Part shown: in pieces, positions 1 through 7,261 of the stretch
How positions within the stretch are numbered: the first letter of the stretch is position 1
How the letters are laid out: each line of letters begins with the position of its first letter
NCBI GenBank assembly: GCA_020025055.1
Contig: JAHHST010000009.1
Location: 1 to 25,061, forward strand
Length of the DNA: 25,061 bases
Reading direction: 5' to 3'
Source: Longicatena sp.
Lineage (GTDB): Bacteria; Bacillota_I; Bacilli_A; Erysipelotrichales; Erysipelotrichaceae
Notes under the pieces: model-generated
Databases searched by the model: none
Told to the model about the DNA's origin: nothing
Seen by the model: the letters and a program-made list of their open reading frames with translations, nothing else
Translations under genes and position numbers: made by a program

Positions 1-606
1 AAAAAGAAGCTAACGACCATAGAAAAAGAAGAAATTAATTTTGATGAAGAAAAAGAAAAATGTTTCGCCTATTGCCATCAAACGTTCTGTGATAGGAATG
101 GATTCGTATTAGCTAGTGTATGTGTACCAGGAAATGTACATGATAGCACTTCTTTTTTCACAGCCTATAATGTATTAAATAATAAATTCAAAAAATCAAT
201 AAAAAACATTTGTCTAGATGCAGGATATGTAACACCAGCTATATGCAGAGAAGTCATTAGAAATGATCATTTTTGTACATATTTATGTTAGCAAATATAC
301 AGATATACATTGGAATGGAAAAAGATATATCCAATGAGGAAAGAAAGTATAGAGAGAGTATTTGCAGACTGCAAGGAACAACATAATCTACGCTATACAA
401 GATTACGAGGCATCAAAAAGAATCAGCATCAAGTGCTGATGATTTTTGCATGTCATAATTTAAAAAGAATGGCAAAATGGAGATGGAAATCTCTATGCCA
501 TTCAAAATTCATGTGGAAAAACAAGTTAATGAATCGAATAATTTTGTTTTACAAGCGTAAAGAAAAGCAGATCTTGTCAATAAGACCTACTTTGTCAACA
601 ATCTGA
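1..606 (+). pseudogene. IS1182-type transposase remnant (truncated, internally deleted)
   Basis: The single reading frame from base 1 reads like the central DDE domain of an IS1182-type transposase (a segment VPGNVHDST, then CLDAGYVTPAI), stops at an in-frame TAG (289-291), and resumes in the same frame with RYTLEWKKIYPMRKESIERVF and RYTRLRGIKKNQHQVLMIFACHNLKRMA, the typical C-terminal catalytic-Glu region. In intact family members a Cys-rich stretch of some 70-80 residues lies between these two parts; here it is missing, so the gene has suffered an internal deletion as well as a stop. The 5' end lies outside the window. No terminal inverted repeat or target duplication could be identified at the 3' side. 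Family assignment is from motif recognition; inactivity is inferred from the stop and the deletion. Confidence 0.8.
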
Positions 607-630
607 AACACCTAATAGCAGGTGTTTTTT
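606..630 (+). terminator. Intrinsic terminator after transposase remnant
   Basis: An 8-bp perfect stem (AAACACCT / AGGTGTTT) with a 6-base loop is followed by a T-run. It overlaps the stop codon of the transposase remnant and also lies just beyond the 3' end of the convergent antiporter gene. Confidence 0.75.
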
Positions 631-643
631 GTTTATAAGAAGA

Positions 644-1564
644 TTATCGTAGAATAATATAAATCATATAGAACACATAGGTACCCAACATGATGCTTCC
701 TGTACGTTTATCTAATTTGAATTTTTTACATGCAAACCAGAAGATTAAAGAAACGATTGTTAAAATACCAGTATCCATAAGCGCAGTCATTTCAACATGG
801 ATAGGGCTTAGAATAGAGGAAATTCCTAAAATACATAAAATATTAAATAGGTTGGAACCAATAATATTTCCCATAGCAATTTCATTTTCGCCTTTTTTTG
901 CAGCAACAACACTCGTTACTAATTCAGGAAGACTAGTTCCTATGGCAACAATTGTTAAACCAATTAGAGTTTCGCTTAATCCTAGTGCTTTTGCTAATGA
1001 AGTAGCGCCTTCAACAGTTAATTTTCCTCCTAGTACAATTCCTGTAATACCAATAATTAAAAATAGAAGTAGCTTTGGCATTGAACGAGGTTCATCTTTT
1101 TTTGAACTCTCATCATTTTTGGTGTGCTTGATTTGTATATATAAGAGTATAAGAAAGCAAACTAATAAGATGAAAGCTTCGATGCGCCCAATCGTCAAAT
1201 CAGGAATTAAGAATAGAAATAAAATTCCTGCCGCTAATGTAGACAATGGCCAATCTCGTTTCATGATGGCAGGATTTACAACCACTGGATAAATACAAGC
1301 ACTCAATCCACCAACGACTAGAAGATTAAAAAGATTAGATCCAACCACATTCCCTACTGCAATTTCATTTGCTTTTTCTAACGCTGCAGTAACACTTACG
1401 GCAAGCTCTGGCATGGATGTTCCAAAAGCAACGATAGTTAGGCCAATGACAAGTGTAGAAATACCTAATTTCGAAGCAATTCCAGAGGCACTGTCAACGA
1501 AAATATCGGCTCCTTTTACTAAAAAGAAAAAGCCTACAAGGATAAAAATAATAGCTAAAAACAT
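644..1564 (-). CDS. Calcium/sodium (cation) antiporter, CaCA family (YrbG/CaxA-like)
   Basis: A 306-residue integral membrane exchanger that should move Ca2+ (or a similar divalent ion) against Na+ or H+ across the cytoplasmic membrane. Two inverted alpha-repeats define the family: residues about 47-86 (GTSMPELAVS ... GNVVGSNLFN) and 207-246 (GTSLPELVTS ... GNIIGSNLFN), each carrying the acidic residue of the ion site (Glu53 and Glu214) and the GNxxGSNLFN helix. About ten hydrophobic segments are visible, with a polar loop near residues 146-162. A GAAAGGA ribosome binding site precedes the ATG. The gene is preceded by a yybP-ykoY riboswitch, so it is probably induced by Mn2+, and Mn2+ efflux may be part of its role; ion specificity cannot be read from the sequence. 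Confidence 0.92.
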   Translation of the reverse strand: MFLAIIFILVGFFFLVKGADIFVDSASGIASKLGISTLVIGLTIVAFGTSMPELAVSVTAALEKANEIAVGNVVGSNLFNLLVVGGLSACIYPVVVNPAIMKRDWPLSTLAAGILFLFLIPDLTIGRIEAFILLVCFLILLYIQIKHTKNDESSKKDEPRSMPKLLLFLIIGITGIVLGGKLTVEGATSLAKALGLSETLIGLTIVAIGTSLPELVTSVVAAKKGENEIAMGNIIGSNLFNILCILGISSILSPIHVEMTALMDTGILTIVSLIFWFACKKFKLDKRTGSIMLGTYVFYMIYIILR

Positions 1565-1587
1565 AACATATATTCCTTTCTAGCAAT

Positions 1588-1706
1588 AAAAAAAGACTTT
1601 TATTGCTGTTCAATAAAAGTCTTGCTACTTACGAAGTGAACCGGATTGCATAAACAATCGTATTGACGACACACTCCACGACTATATACGTGAGCTACTC
1701 CCTTTT
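1588..1706 (-). ncRNA. yybP-ykoY manganese riboswitch with overlapping terminator
   Basis: Read on the minus strand, the leader has the family's hallmarks: GGGAGTAGC near the 5' end, a P2-like hairpin (CACG/CGTG), GTCAATAC and CCGG in the second lobe with a small hairpin (GATTG/CAATC), and TAGCAAGACTTTT closing the structure. P1 is AAAAG (1706-1702) pairing with CTTTT (1619-1615). The CTTTT arm is also the start of a 13-bp terminator stem (1593-1605 with 1611-1623) followed by six T. P1 and terminator are therefore mutually exclusive, predicting that ligand binding stabilises P1 and turns the antiporter gene on. Family and mechanism are established knowledge; the fold here was done by hand. 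Confidence 0.9.
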
Positions 1707-1714
1707 CTAGTTTT

Positions 1715-1743
1715 ATTTTAACAAAAATAAAACTAGAATGCAA
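1715..1743 (-). promoter_or_regulatory. Sigma-A promoter of the riboswitch/antiporter transcript
   Basis: TTGCAT (1743-1738), a 17-base spacer and TAAAAT (1720-1715) on the minus strand place the start about 10 bases before the riboswitch. The -10 lies inside a perfect 13-bp inverted repeat (1707-1719 with 1724-1736). Confidence 0.7.
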
Positions 1744-1807
1744 TCTAGATTTTTGTATAAATATTGGTGGTATATGAATTATAAATGTATTTTTAGTATG
1801 AATACGT

Positions 1808-1813
1808 TATAAT
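1808..1813 (+). promoter_or_regulatory. -10 element of the AraC-type regulator gene
   Basis: A consensus TATAAT lies 35 bases before the start codon. No good -35 hexamer is seen 16-18 bases upstream, so the promoter is weak or needs an activator. Confidence 0.45.
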
Positions 1814-1848
1814 TGAGATAAGAAAGAACAACAAAGGCAGGAATTCAT

Positions 1849-3033
1849 ATGAAAGAACAAAAAGAATGGTTTACTGGAATTGATTATTATAATAATTATA
1901 AAGAGAAAGAAATTCAAATTGATCGACTAGAAATTACAAAGCCTATTGAGCTTCATGCACATATACAAGTAGAGTTATGGTATGTTTTTGATGGAAATGC
2001 AAAAATAGAGATTAACGGAAAGGAATACCAATTAGAAAAGAATTCTTTTTTATGTTTATATTCCCATCATTTATATCGTGTATATAATATTCAAAAACCA
2101 CTAAATGTTATTATCATTAAATTTTTTATAGGTTTGTTTATGCATATGATGTGGGAAAAACACGAATCAGGAAGAAATGCGGAATTAGTATATAAAACAT
2201 ATCCAATGATTGATGGAAACTGTGATTATAAGATTAAAGAATTATTTGAAAGTGTGTACAATGAAAAAGAAAATCAAGATTTTGGTGCTTATAATATGAT
2301 GATTTATGAAGTTCTTGAATTGCATACATTATATTGTCGTTATGCATTGAAGAATATTAATAAATGTACGCAAAAGGATATTTGGTATATTATCCAACGA
2401 ATTATTTTATCTCCTTCTAGTATATATAATGTAGAAGATGCAGCAAAAGAATTAGGATATCATCCAAATTATTTAAATCAAAAAATAAGACAGTTAACAG
2501 GAATGACATTTTTAGAATTAAGACAATTTGCAAAAATCTTAAATGCATGTGCATTATTGCATTTTGAGGAGTTGGATATTTCATATATTATTGATCAATT
2601 AGGATGTTCTTCAACAGCAACGTTTTATCGTATATTTGATAAATATACGGGAATGTCACCAATTCAGTATCAACAATCAAAAATATTGGATATAGAACAT
2701 TACTATCATGGAAAGGATATTTATTTACAAATTATTCAATATATTTTTGTGAATTTTACATCACCAATTACAATTAAAGATTGCGCACAATCTCTAGGTA
2801 TAAAAGAACATACGATATCTCAACTATTACAAGACTATTCATCTAGCTTTTCTAAATTGTTAGAAGAAATTCGCTTTTTATATGCAAGAACGTTATTAGA
2901 GGCAACCGATATGTCAATTACAACGATTGCGATGGATTGTGGATTTGGAAGTACAAGTACATTTCAACGCATTTTTTTGAAGAAAAAGAATTGTACTCCA
3001 AGTGTATACAGAAAGAAATATAAAAATCTTTGA
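1849..3033 (+). CDS. AraC-family regulator: N-terminal cupin plus two AraC DNA-binding domains
   Basis: A 394-residue cytoplasmic transcription regulator. Residues about 25-95 form an AraC-type cupin (HAHIQVELWYVFDG, then a beta-rich segment), the usual small-molecule sensor. Residues about 178-280 are a complete AraC DNA-binding domain (VEDAAKELGYHPNYLNQKIRQLTG, then LGCSSTATFYRIFDKYTGMSPIQYQ). Residues about 292-392 are a second complete one (IKDCAQSLGIKEHTISQLL, then CGFGSTSTFQRIFLKKKNCTPSVYRKK). Ordinary AraC proteins have one such domain and about 280-300 residues. A GGCAGG site precedes the ATG. The gene is 84 bases upstream of, and co-oriented with, the two ene-reductase genes, with no terminator between, so these are its most likely targets. 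The ligand is unknown. Confidence 0.88.
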   Translation: MKEQKEWFTGIDYYNNYKEKEIQIDRLEITKPIELHAHIQVELWYVFDGNAKIEINGKEYQLEKNSFLCLYSHHLYRVYNIQKPLNVIIIKFFIGLFMHMMWEKHESGRNAELVYKTYPMIDGNCDYKIKELFESVYNEKENQDFGAYNMMIYEVLELHTLYCRYALKNINKCTQKDIWYIIQRIILSPSSIYNVEDAAKELGYHPNYLNQKIRQLTGMTFLELRQFAKILNACALLHFEELDISYIIDQLGCSSTATFYRIFDKYTGMSPIQYQQSKILDIEHYYHGKDIYLQIIQYIFVNFTSPITIKDCAQSLGIKEHTISQLLQDYSSSFSKLLEEIRFLYARTLLEATDMSITTIAMDCGFGSTSTFQRIFLKKKNCTPSVYRKKYKNL

Positions 3034-3084
3034 AAATGAGAAATTTTACTTGTTATATGAATTTTAGAACCATTTAAGTAGATA

Positions 3085-3117
3085 TATAATACAATTGTAA
3101 AGTTATAGGAGGGTTCT
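3085..3117 (+). promoter_or_regulatory. Probable activator-dependent promoter and RBS of the ene-reductase pair
   Basis: A TATAAT (3085-3090) has no convincing -35 partner (TTTTAG at 17 bases), which fits control by the adjacent AraC-type activator. A strong AGGAGG (3107-3112) follows before the ATG at 3118. Confidence 0.45.
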
Positions 3118-5052
3118 ATGAAATTTAATAATTTATTTACATCATGTGACATTCGAGGATTACACTTGAAAAATCGTATTATTTTACCAGCTATGGGAAC
3201 AAGAATGGCTGGAGAAAAAGGAGAAATTACTCCACGTTTAATTGCATACCATAAAGCGCGTGCAAAAGGAGGATGTGCTTTAAACATTGTTGAAGTAGCA
3301 GCGGTACATACTCCAAGTGCACCTGCTCATTTTGTATCTATTAGTGAAGACTCTTATATTGAAGGACATAAAAAGTTAACTGATGCAATTCATGAGGCAG
3401 GAGGAAAAGCTGGAGTTCAATTATGGCAAGGAAGTATTGCAGTTGGAATGGATCCAAAAGCAAAAATGTTTGTTGTGAATGATTTAAATTTAGGACAATA
3501 CACATTACCTGCGATTACAATTGAAGAAATAAAAGAAGTTGTTGAAGCCTATGGAAAAGGAGCAAAACGTGCAGCTCTTGCTGGTTATGATTGTGTAGAA
3601 TTCCATTGTGCACATAATTATTTACCACATTCTTTTTTAAGTGGTGGATTGAATCATCGAACAGATGAATACGGAGGAAGTTTTGAAAATCGTTGCCGTT
3701 TTCCATTAGAATGTATTCGTGAAATTCGAAAGAATATTCCAGAAGATATGCCATTATTTATGCGTATTGATGCACAAGATGATTGCTTACCAAATGGATT
3801 GAGCATTGATGAAGTTGTTGCTTTTTGTAAATTAGCACAAAAAGAAGGTGTAGATGTATTAGATGTTTCAAGAGGTAATATTATCACACCTGCAACGGTA
3901 TATGAAGTACCACCATTAGATATTCCTAGAGGATTTAACGTGTCAAATGCAGAAAAAATTCGTAAAGAAACAGGAATGTTGACAATTGCTGTAGGAAGAA
4001 TTAATACACCAGAACAAGCTGAAGAAATTATTGCTAATGAACAAGCAGATTTCGTTGTAGTTGGTAGAGGTCAATTAGCAGATTCTGAATTCTGTTTAAA
4101 AGCGGAAGAAGGAAGATCACAAGATATTGTTAACTGTGTTGGATGTAATCAAGGATGCTATGATGGATTCTGTGATGTGGTAAATCGTCCATTTATTACA
4201 TGTTTACGTAATCCAATGATTGGACATGAAGAGGAATGGACAATAGAACCGATAAAGGATCCAAAACGTGTTGCTATTATTGGTGGCGGTATGGCTGGAC
4301 TTGAAGCTGCTAAAGTATTAAAGGAACGCGGACATTTACCTGAAATTTTTGAAGCTAGTAATCAATTAGGTGGACAATTTATTACAGCAGGAAAGGCTCC
4401 AGGAAAACAAGAAATGGAAGTTGCTGCAGATAACTTTGGAAAACAGGTAGAAGCAATGGGAGTACCTGTTCATTATGAAACAAAAGTAGATGTAGCATTA
4501 TTGGAAAAAGAAACTTTTGATCAAGTAATCGTTGCTGCTGGAGCGGAACCAATTAAAATTACACTTCCAGGACAAGAAAAGAAACATATTGTAGATTCTC
4601 ACTCATTATTAAATGGAACAGAGAATGTAGAAGGTTCTGTTTGTGTCATTGGTGGTGGTCTTGTTGGACTTGAAGTTGCTGATTATTTAGCAGGAAAAGG
4701 TCATGAAGTACATGTTGTTGAAATGCAAGATGAAGCAGGAAAAGATTTAGGAAATTTACGTAAAATTTGTGTGAATGGAAAATTAAAACAATTACATGTA
4801 GATATTTTATGTAATAGTAAATGTGTTGCAATCACAAATGATGGTGTACAAATTGAAAATAATGGAGAAACAAAAGTTGTAGCTTGTGATAGTGTAGTTA
4901 TGGCAATTGGAGCTCGTTCTCGTGATACATCAGACATTCAAGCATATTGTGAAAATCATCAAATTCCAGTATATGTAATTGGAGATGCGAAAAAAGCAAG
5001 AAGAGCATTGAATGCAGTGGAAGAAGCATTTGAAGTAGCTCGTACATTATAA
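3118..5052 (+). CDS. FMN/4Fe-4S/FAD ene-reductase (FadH/BaiCD-like old yellow enzyme), first copy
   Basis: A 644-residue three-domain flavoenzyme expected to reduce an activated C=C bond with NAD(P)H. Residues 1-335 are an OYE-type TIM barrel (LKNRIILPAMGTRM; EFHCAHNYLPHSFLSGG with Tyr168 at the proton-donor position; DEYGGSFENRCRF; VVVGRGQLAD). A Cys cluster follows (C340, C343, C347, C362, plus an extra C352), the 4Fe-4S site; the gap to the last Cys is 14 residues rather than the 11 usual in FadH. Residues 381-644 carry two dinucleotide folds (VAIIGGGMAGLEAA and VCVIGGGLVGLEVA). Architecture and length match 2,4-dienoyl-CoA reductase, BaiCD/BaiH and cinnamate- or steroid-reducing gut enzymes; no bai genes are nearby, so the substrate is open. 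No signal peptide is present. It lies 10 bases before its paralogue, in one operon. Confidence 0.9.
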   Translation: MKFNNLFTSCDIRGLHLKNRIILPAMGTRMAGEKGEITPRLIAYHKARAKGGCALNIVEVAAVHTPSAPAHFVSISEDSYIEGHKKLTDAIHEAGGKAGVQLWQGSIAVGMDPKAKMFVVNDLNLGQYTLPAITIEEIKEVVEAYGKGAKRAALAGYDCVEFHCAHNYLPHSFLSGGLNHRTDEYGGSFENRCRFPLECIREIRKNIPEDMPLFMRIDAQDDCLPNGLSIDEVVAFCKLAQKEGVDVLDVSRGNIITPATVYEVPPLDIPRGFNVSNAEKIRKETGMLTIAVGRINTPEQAEEIIANEQADFVVVGRGQLADSEFCLKAEEGRSQDIVNCVGCNQGCYDGFCDVVNRPFITCLRNPMIGHEEEWTIEPIKDPKRVAIIGGGMAGLEAAKVLKERGHLPEIFEASNQLGGQFITAGKAPGKQEMEVAADNFGKQVEAMGVPVHYETKVDVALLEKETFDQVIVAAGAEPIKITLPGQEKKHIVDSHSLLNGTENVEGSVCVIGGGLVGLEVADYLAGKGHEVHVVEMQDEAGKDLGNLRKICVNGKLKQLHVDILCNSKCVAITNDGVQIENNGETKVVACDSVVMAIGARSRDTSDIQAYCENHQIPVYVIGDAKKARRALNAVEEAFEVARTL

Positions 5053-5062
5053 AAGGAGATGA

Positions 5063-7003
5063 ATGGAAATGGTAGAAACTAAACTATTTACATCATTACA
5101 AATCGGCAGTATGACATTACGTAATCGCACATTTATGGCACCGATGTCACTTGGATATGAAAGTCAGGATGGTACGGTAAATGAGCGTATGCAACAGTAT
5201 TGGTTAGAACGTGCAAAAGGCGGAGTAGGATGTATTATTTTAGATGCATTATCTGTAGATCCTAGAATGCCTTATTTAGGAAATACGCTTTGTTTTAGAA
5301 GCGAAGAAAGTATTGCACAATACAAACAATTTACAGATAAAATTCATGCACAAGGGGCAAAAATTATACCTCAAATTACACATCCAGGTCCAGAAAGTGT
5401 CATTGCTTTTCATGGTATTGCACCTCTTGCATCTAGTAGCTATATAAATTCTATGGGACAACAAACACGTGCTGTAAAATTAGAAGAAATTCCAGCATTG
5501 ATTCAACAATATGCACAATGTTCATTACAAGCAAAACAAGCAGGATTTGATGGTATTGAATTACACTGTGCACATGGTTATATGTTGTTAGGATCATTCT
5601 TATCGCCTATGCGTAATAAACGATGTGATGCATATGGAGGAAGTTTATGGAATCGTGCACGATTATTGTTTGAAGTGATTGATGCGATTAAAGAAACATG
5701 TGGAAAAGATTTCCCTATCATTTTACGTATCAGTGGAGATGAAAAAGATGCACAAGGGAATTCCATTGATGATATTTGCGAATTAGTACCAGCATTAATT
5801 GAGCATGGTATCGATGCTTTTGAAATTAGCGGTGGCGTACAGTATGAGCATCCAAATAAGATTATTCCTTCACATGGAGAAAAAGAAGGATTGAATGTAG
5901 AACAGGCTCGTAAAATAAAATCAGTAAGTAGTGTACCAGTCATTGTTGTTGGTAAAATATTAGATCCACACATGGCATTGAATATTGTTCAACAAGATTA
6001 TGTTGATGGGGTTGTTTTAGGACGTTCTTTATTAGCAGATCCATATTTTGTAAAGAAAACGGAAGCAAAACAATTTGATGAAATAGCACCATGTACAGGT
6101 TGTGTTGTTGGATGTGTTGGTGAACAAACAAAAAGACATCCAGCTAGTTGTGTAATTAATCCATTCTGTGGTCGTGAATGCGAATGGAGTATTACTTCAA
6201 CAAAAGATCCAAAGCATATTGGAATTGTTGGTGGTGGACCTGCTGGAATGGCAGCTGCAAGAATTTTAGCACTTCGTGGACATAAGGTTACATTAATGGA
6301 AAAAACAGATCGTTTAGGTGGTCAATTATGTATGGCATGCGTACCACCACATAAACAAGCAATTAGTAAATGGGTTGTTTATCTATTACATGAATTAGAA
6401 CGATTAAATGTAAATATAAAATATCAATTCGAAGCGACAGCAATGAGCTTAAAAGAAGCAAATTTTGATCATGTGATTATTGCGACAGGAGCAAAAGAAA
6501 CATTACCTCCTATTCCAGGGGTAAATGATGAAGCAATTACTGCATGGCAATTATTAAATAGTGAAAAAACAATTCTTGGAGGAAATGTTTTAGTTGTTGG
6601 TGGTGGAATGGTAGGATGTGAGATTTCTGAATATCTTAACCATACAAAACGTGGTGAATTACATATTACAATGATTGAAATGGCAGATGCAATTGCAAAA
6701 GAAATGGTTGTAAATGAAAGAATACCAATGATGCAAAGACTTCATGAAGAAGGAGTACAAATGTTATGCAATACGAAACTTTGTGAAGTAAATGAAAATC
6801 AAGTTGTTTTAGAAGTACGTGGTGAAAAAGTTGTAAGAAATGATTTTACCCATATTGTCTATGCATGCGGAGCACGTAGTAATCAATCTTTATATGAAGA
6901 AGTGAAAGATGATATTTCTTGTTCTTTAGTTGGAGATGCAAATACAATTGGTCAAGCATTAGAAGCAATTCGCGAGGCAACTGCATTAGCTTTAAAGTTA
7001 TAA
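5063..7003 (+). CDS. FMN/4Fe-4S/FAD ene-reductase (FadH/BaiH-like old yellow enzyme), second copy
   Basis: A 646-residue paralogue of the preceding gene with the same domain order. The barrel (residues 1-340) shows LRNRTFMAPMSLG, ELHCAHGYMLLGSFLSP with Tyr173 at the active-site position, DAYGGSLWNRAR and VVLGRSLLADP; an ISGGVQYEHP segment carries a His that the first copy lacks at the matching place. The Cys motif C344, C347, C351, C363 has canonical FadH spacing (2, 3, 11). Two Rossmann motifs follow (IGIVGGGPAGMAAA near 387 and VLVVGGGMVGCEIS near 509). AAAAGGAG serves either ATG 5063 (4-base spacing) or ATG 5069 (10-base spacing); both are in frame. The two enzymes probably act on related substrates or in sequence, under the upstream AraC-type regulator. 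Cytoplasmic; substrate unknown. Confidence 0.9.
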   Translation: MEMVETKLFTSLQIGSMTLRNRTFMAPMSLGYESQDGTVNERMQQYWLERAKGGVGCIILDALSVDPRMPYLGNTLCFRSEESIAQYKQFTDKIHAQGAKIIPQITHPGPESVIAFHGIAPLASSSYINSMGQQTRAVKLEEIPALIQQYAQCSLQAKQAGFDGIELHCAHGYMLLGSFLSPMRNKRCDAYGGSLWNRARLLFEVIDAIKETCGKDFPIILRISGDEKDAQGNSIDDICELVPALIEHGIDAFEISGGVQYEHPNKIIPSHGEKEGLNVEQARKIKSVSSVPVIVVGKILDPHMALNIVQQDYVDGVVLGRSLLADPYFVKKTEAKQFDEIAPCTGCVVGCVGEQTKRHPASCVINPFCGRECEWSITSTKDPKHIGIVGGGPAGMAAARILALRGHKVTLMEKTDRLGGQLCMACVPPHKQAISKWVVYLLHELERLNVNIKYQFEATAMSLKEANFDHVIIATGAKETLPPIPGVNDEAITAWQLLNSEKTILGGNVLVVGGGMVGCEISEYLNHTKRGELHITMIEMADAIAKEMVVNERIPMMQRLHEEGVQMLCNTKLCEVNENQVVLEVRGEKVVRNDFTHIVYACGARSNQSLYEEVKDDISCSLVGDANTIGQALEAIREATALALKL

Positions 7004-7022
7004 TATAATACAATTAAAAAAC

Positions 7023-7111
7023 AAAAAGGACCGGTATTTGAACCGACCTTCTAATCGTTAGATTTTAGATCTAATTTGGAGAGGTCATGTCAAAAATCAC
7101 GGTCCTTTTTT
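7023..7111. terminator. Complex hairpin/terminator after the ene-reductase operon
   Basis: A perfect 11-bp outer stem (7023-7033 AAAAAGGACCG with 7100-7110 CGGTCCTTTTT) encloses 66 bases that can form further pairs: GACCT (7045-7049) with AGGTC (7082-7086), CTAA/TTAG around 7051-7060, and a palindrome TTAGATCTAA at 7065-7074 (part of the loop). The T-run after the stem suits termination of the plus-strand operon, and the symmetric A-run allows the reverse. The large structured interior is more than a simple terminator needs. Confidence 0.6.
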
Positions 7112-7211
7112 ATGTTTTGGAGAAAAATCATCTGTGTTTAGATGGTTTTATATTGAAAAAGAATTTGATTGTACAGAAAAATTTAAAGATAGGGCATAAT
7201 ATTGTAATTAT

Positions 7212-7258
7212 AAAAAAGCTTCTTACTAAATAAAGTTTTTAGTAAAAAGCTTTTTTTT
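7212..7258. terminator. Bidirectional terminator between convergent genes
   Basis: A stem of 10 + 8 bp with a single C-A mismatch (7212-7230 with 7238-7256) and a 7-base loop is flanked by A-run and T-run, so it can terminate in both directions. It ends 4 bases from the stop codon of the DUF819 gene. Confidence 0.85.
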
Positions 7259-7261
7259 GCT

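Noticed and set aside
690..1292. 200-residue open frame on the plus strand opposite the antiporter gene
   Set aside because: It is antisense to a well-supported CaCA gene, has no ribosome binding site of note and no recognisable protein features.
5578..5973. 131-residue open frame on the minus strand within the second ene-reductase gene
   Set aside because: It lies wholly inside a gene with intact domains and has no start signals of its own.
3118..7003. A bile-acid 7-dehydroxylation (bai) operon
   Set aside because: Only the BaiCD/BaiH-type architecture is present; baiB, baiE, baiA, baiF and baiG are absent from the window.
7023..7111. A tRNA gene on the minus strand, suggested by a T-arm-like GGTTCAAATACC and acceptor-like GGACCG/CGGTCC
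   Set aside because: No D-arm consensus, no anticodon loop with U33, and the position-61 base of the T-arm does not pair; kept only as an oddity under findings.
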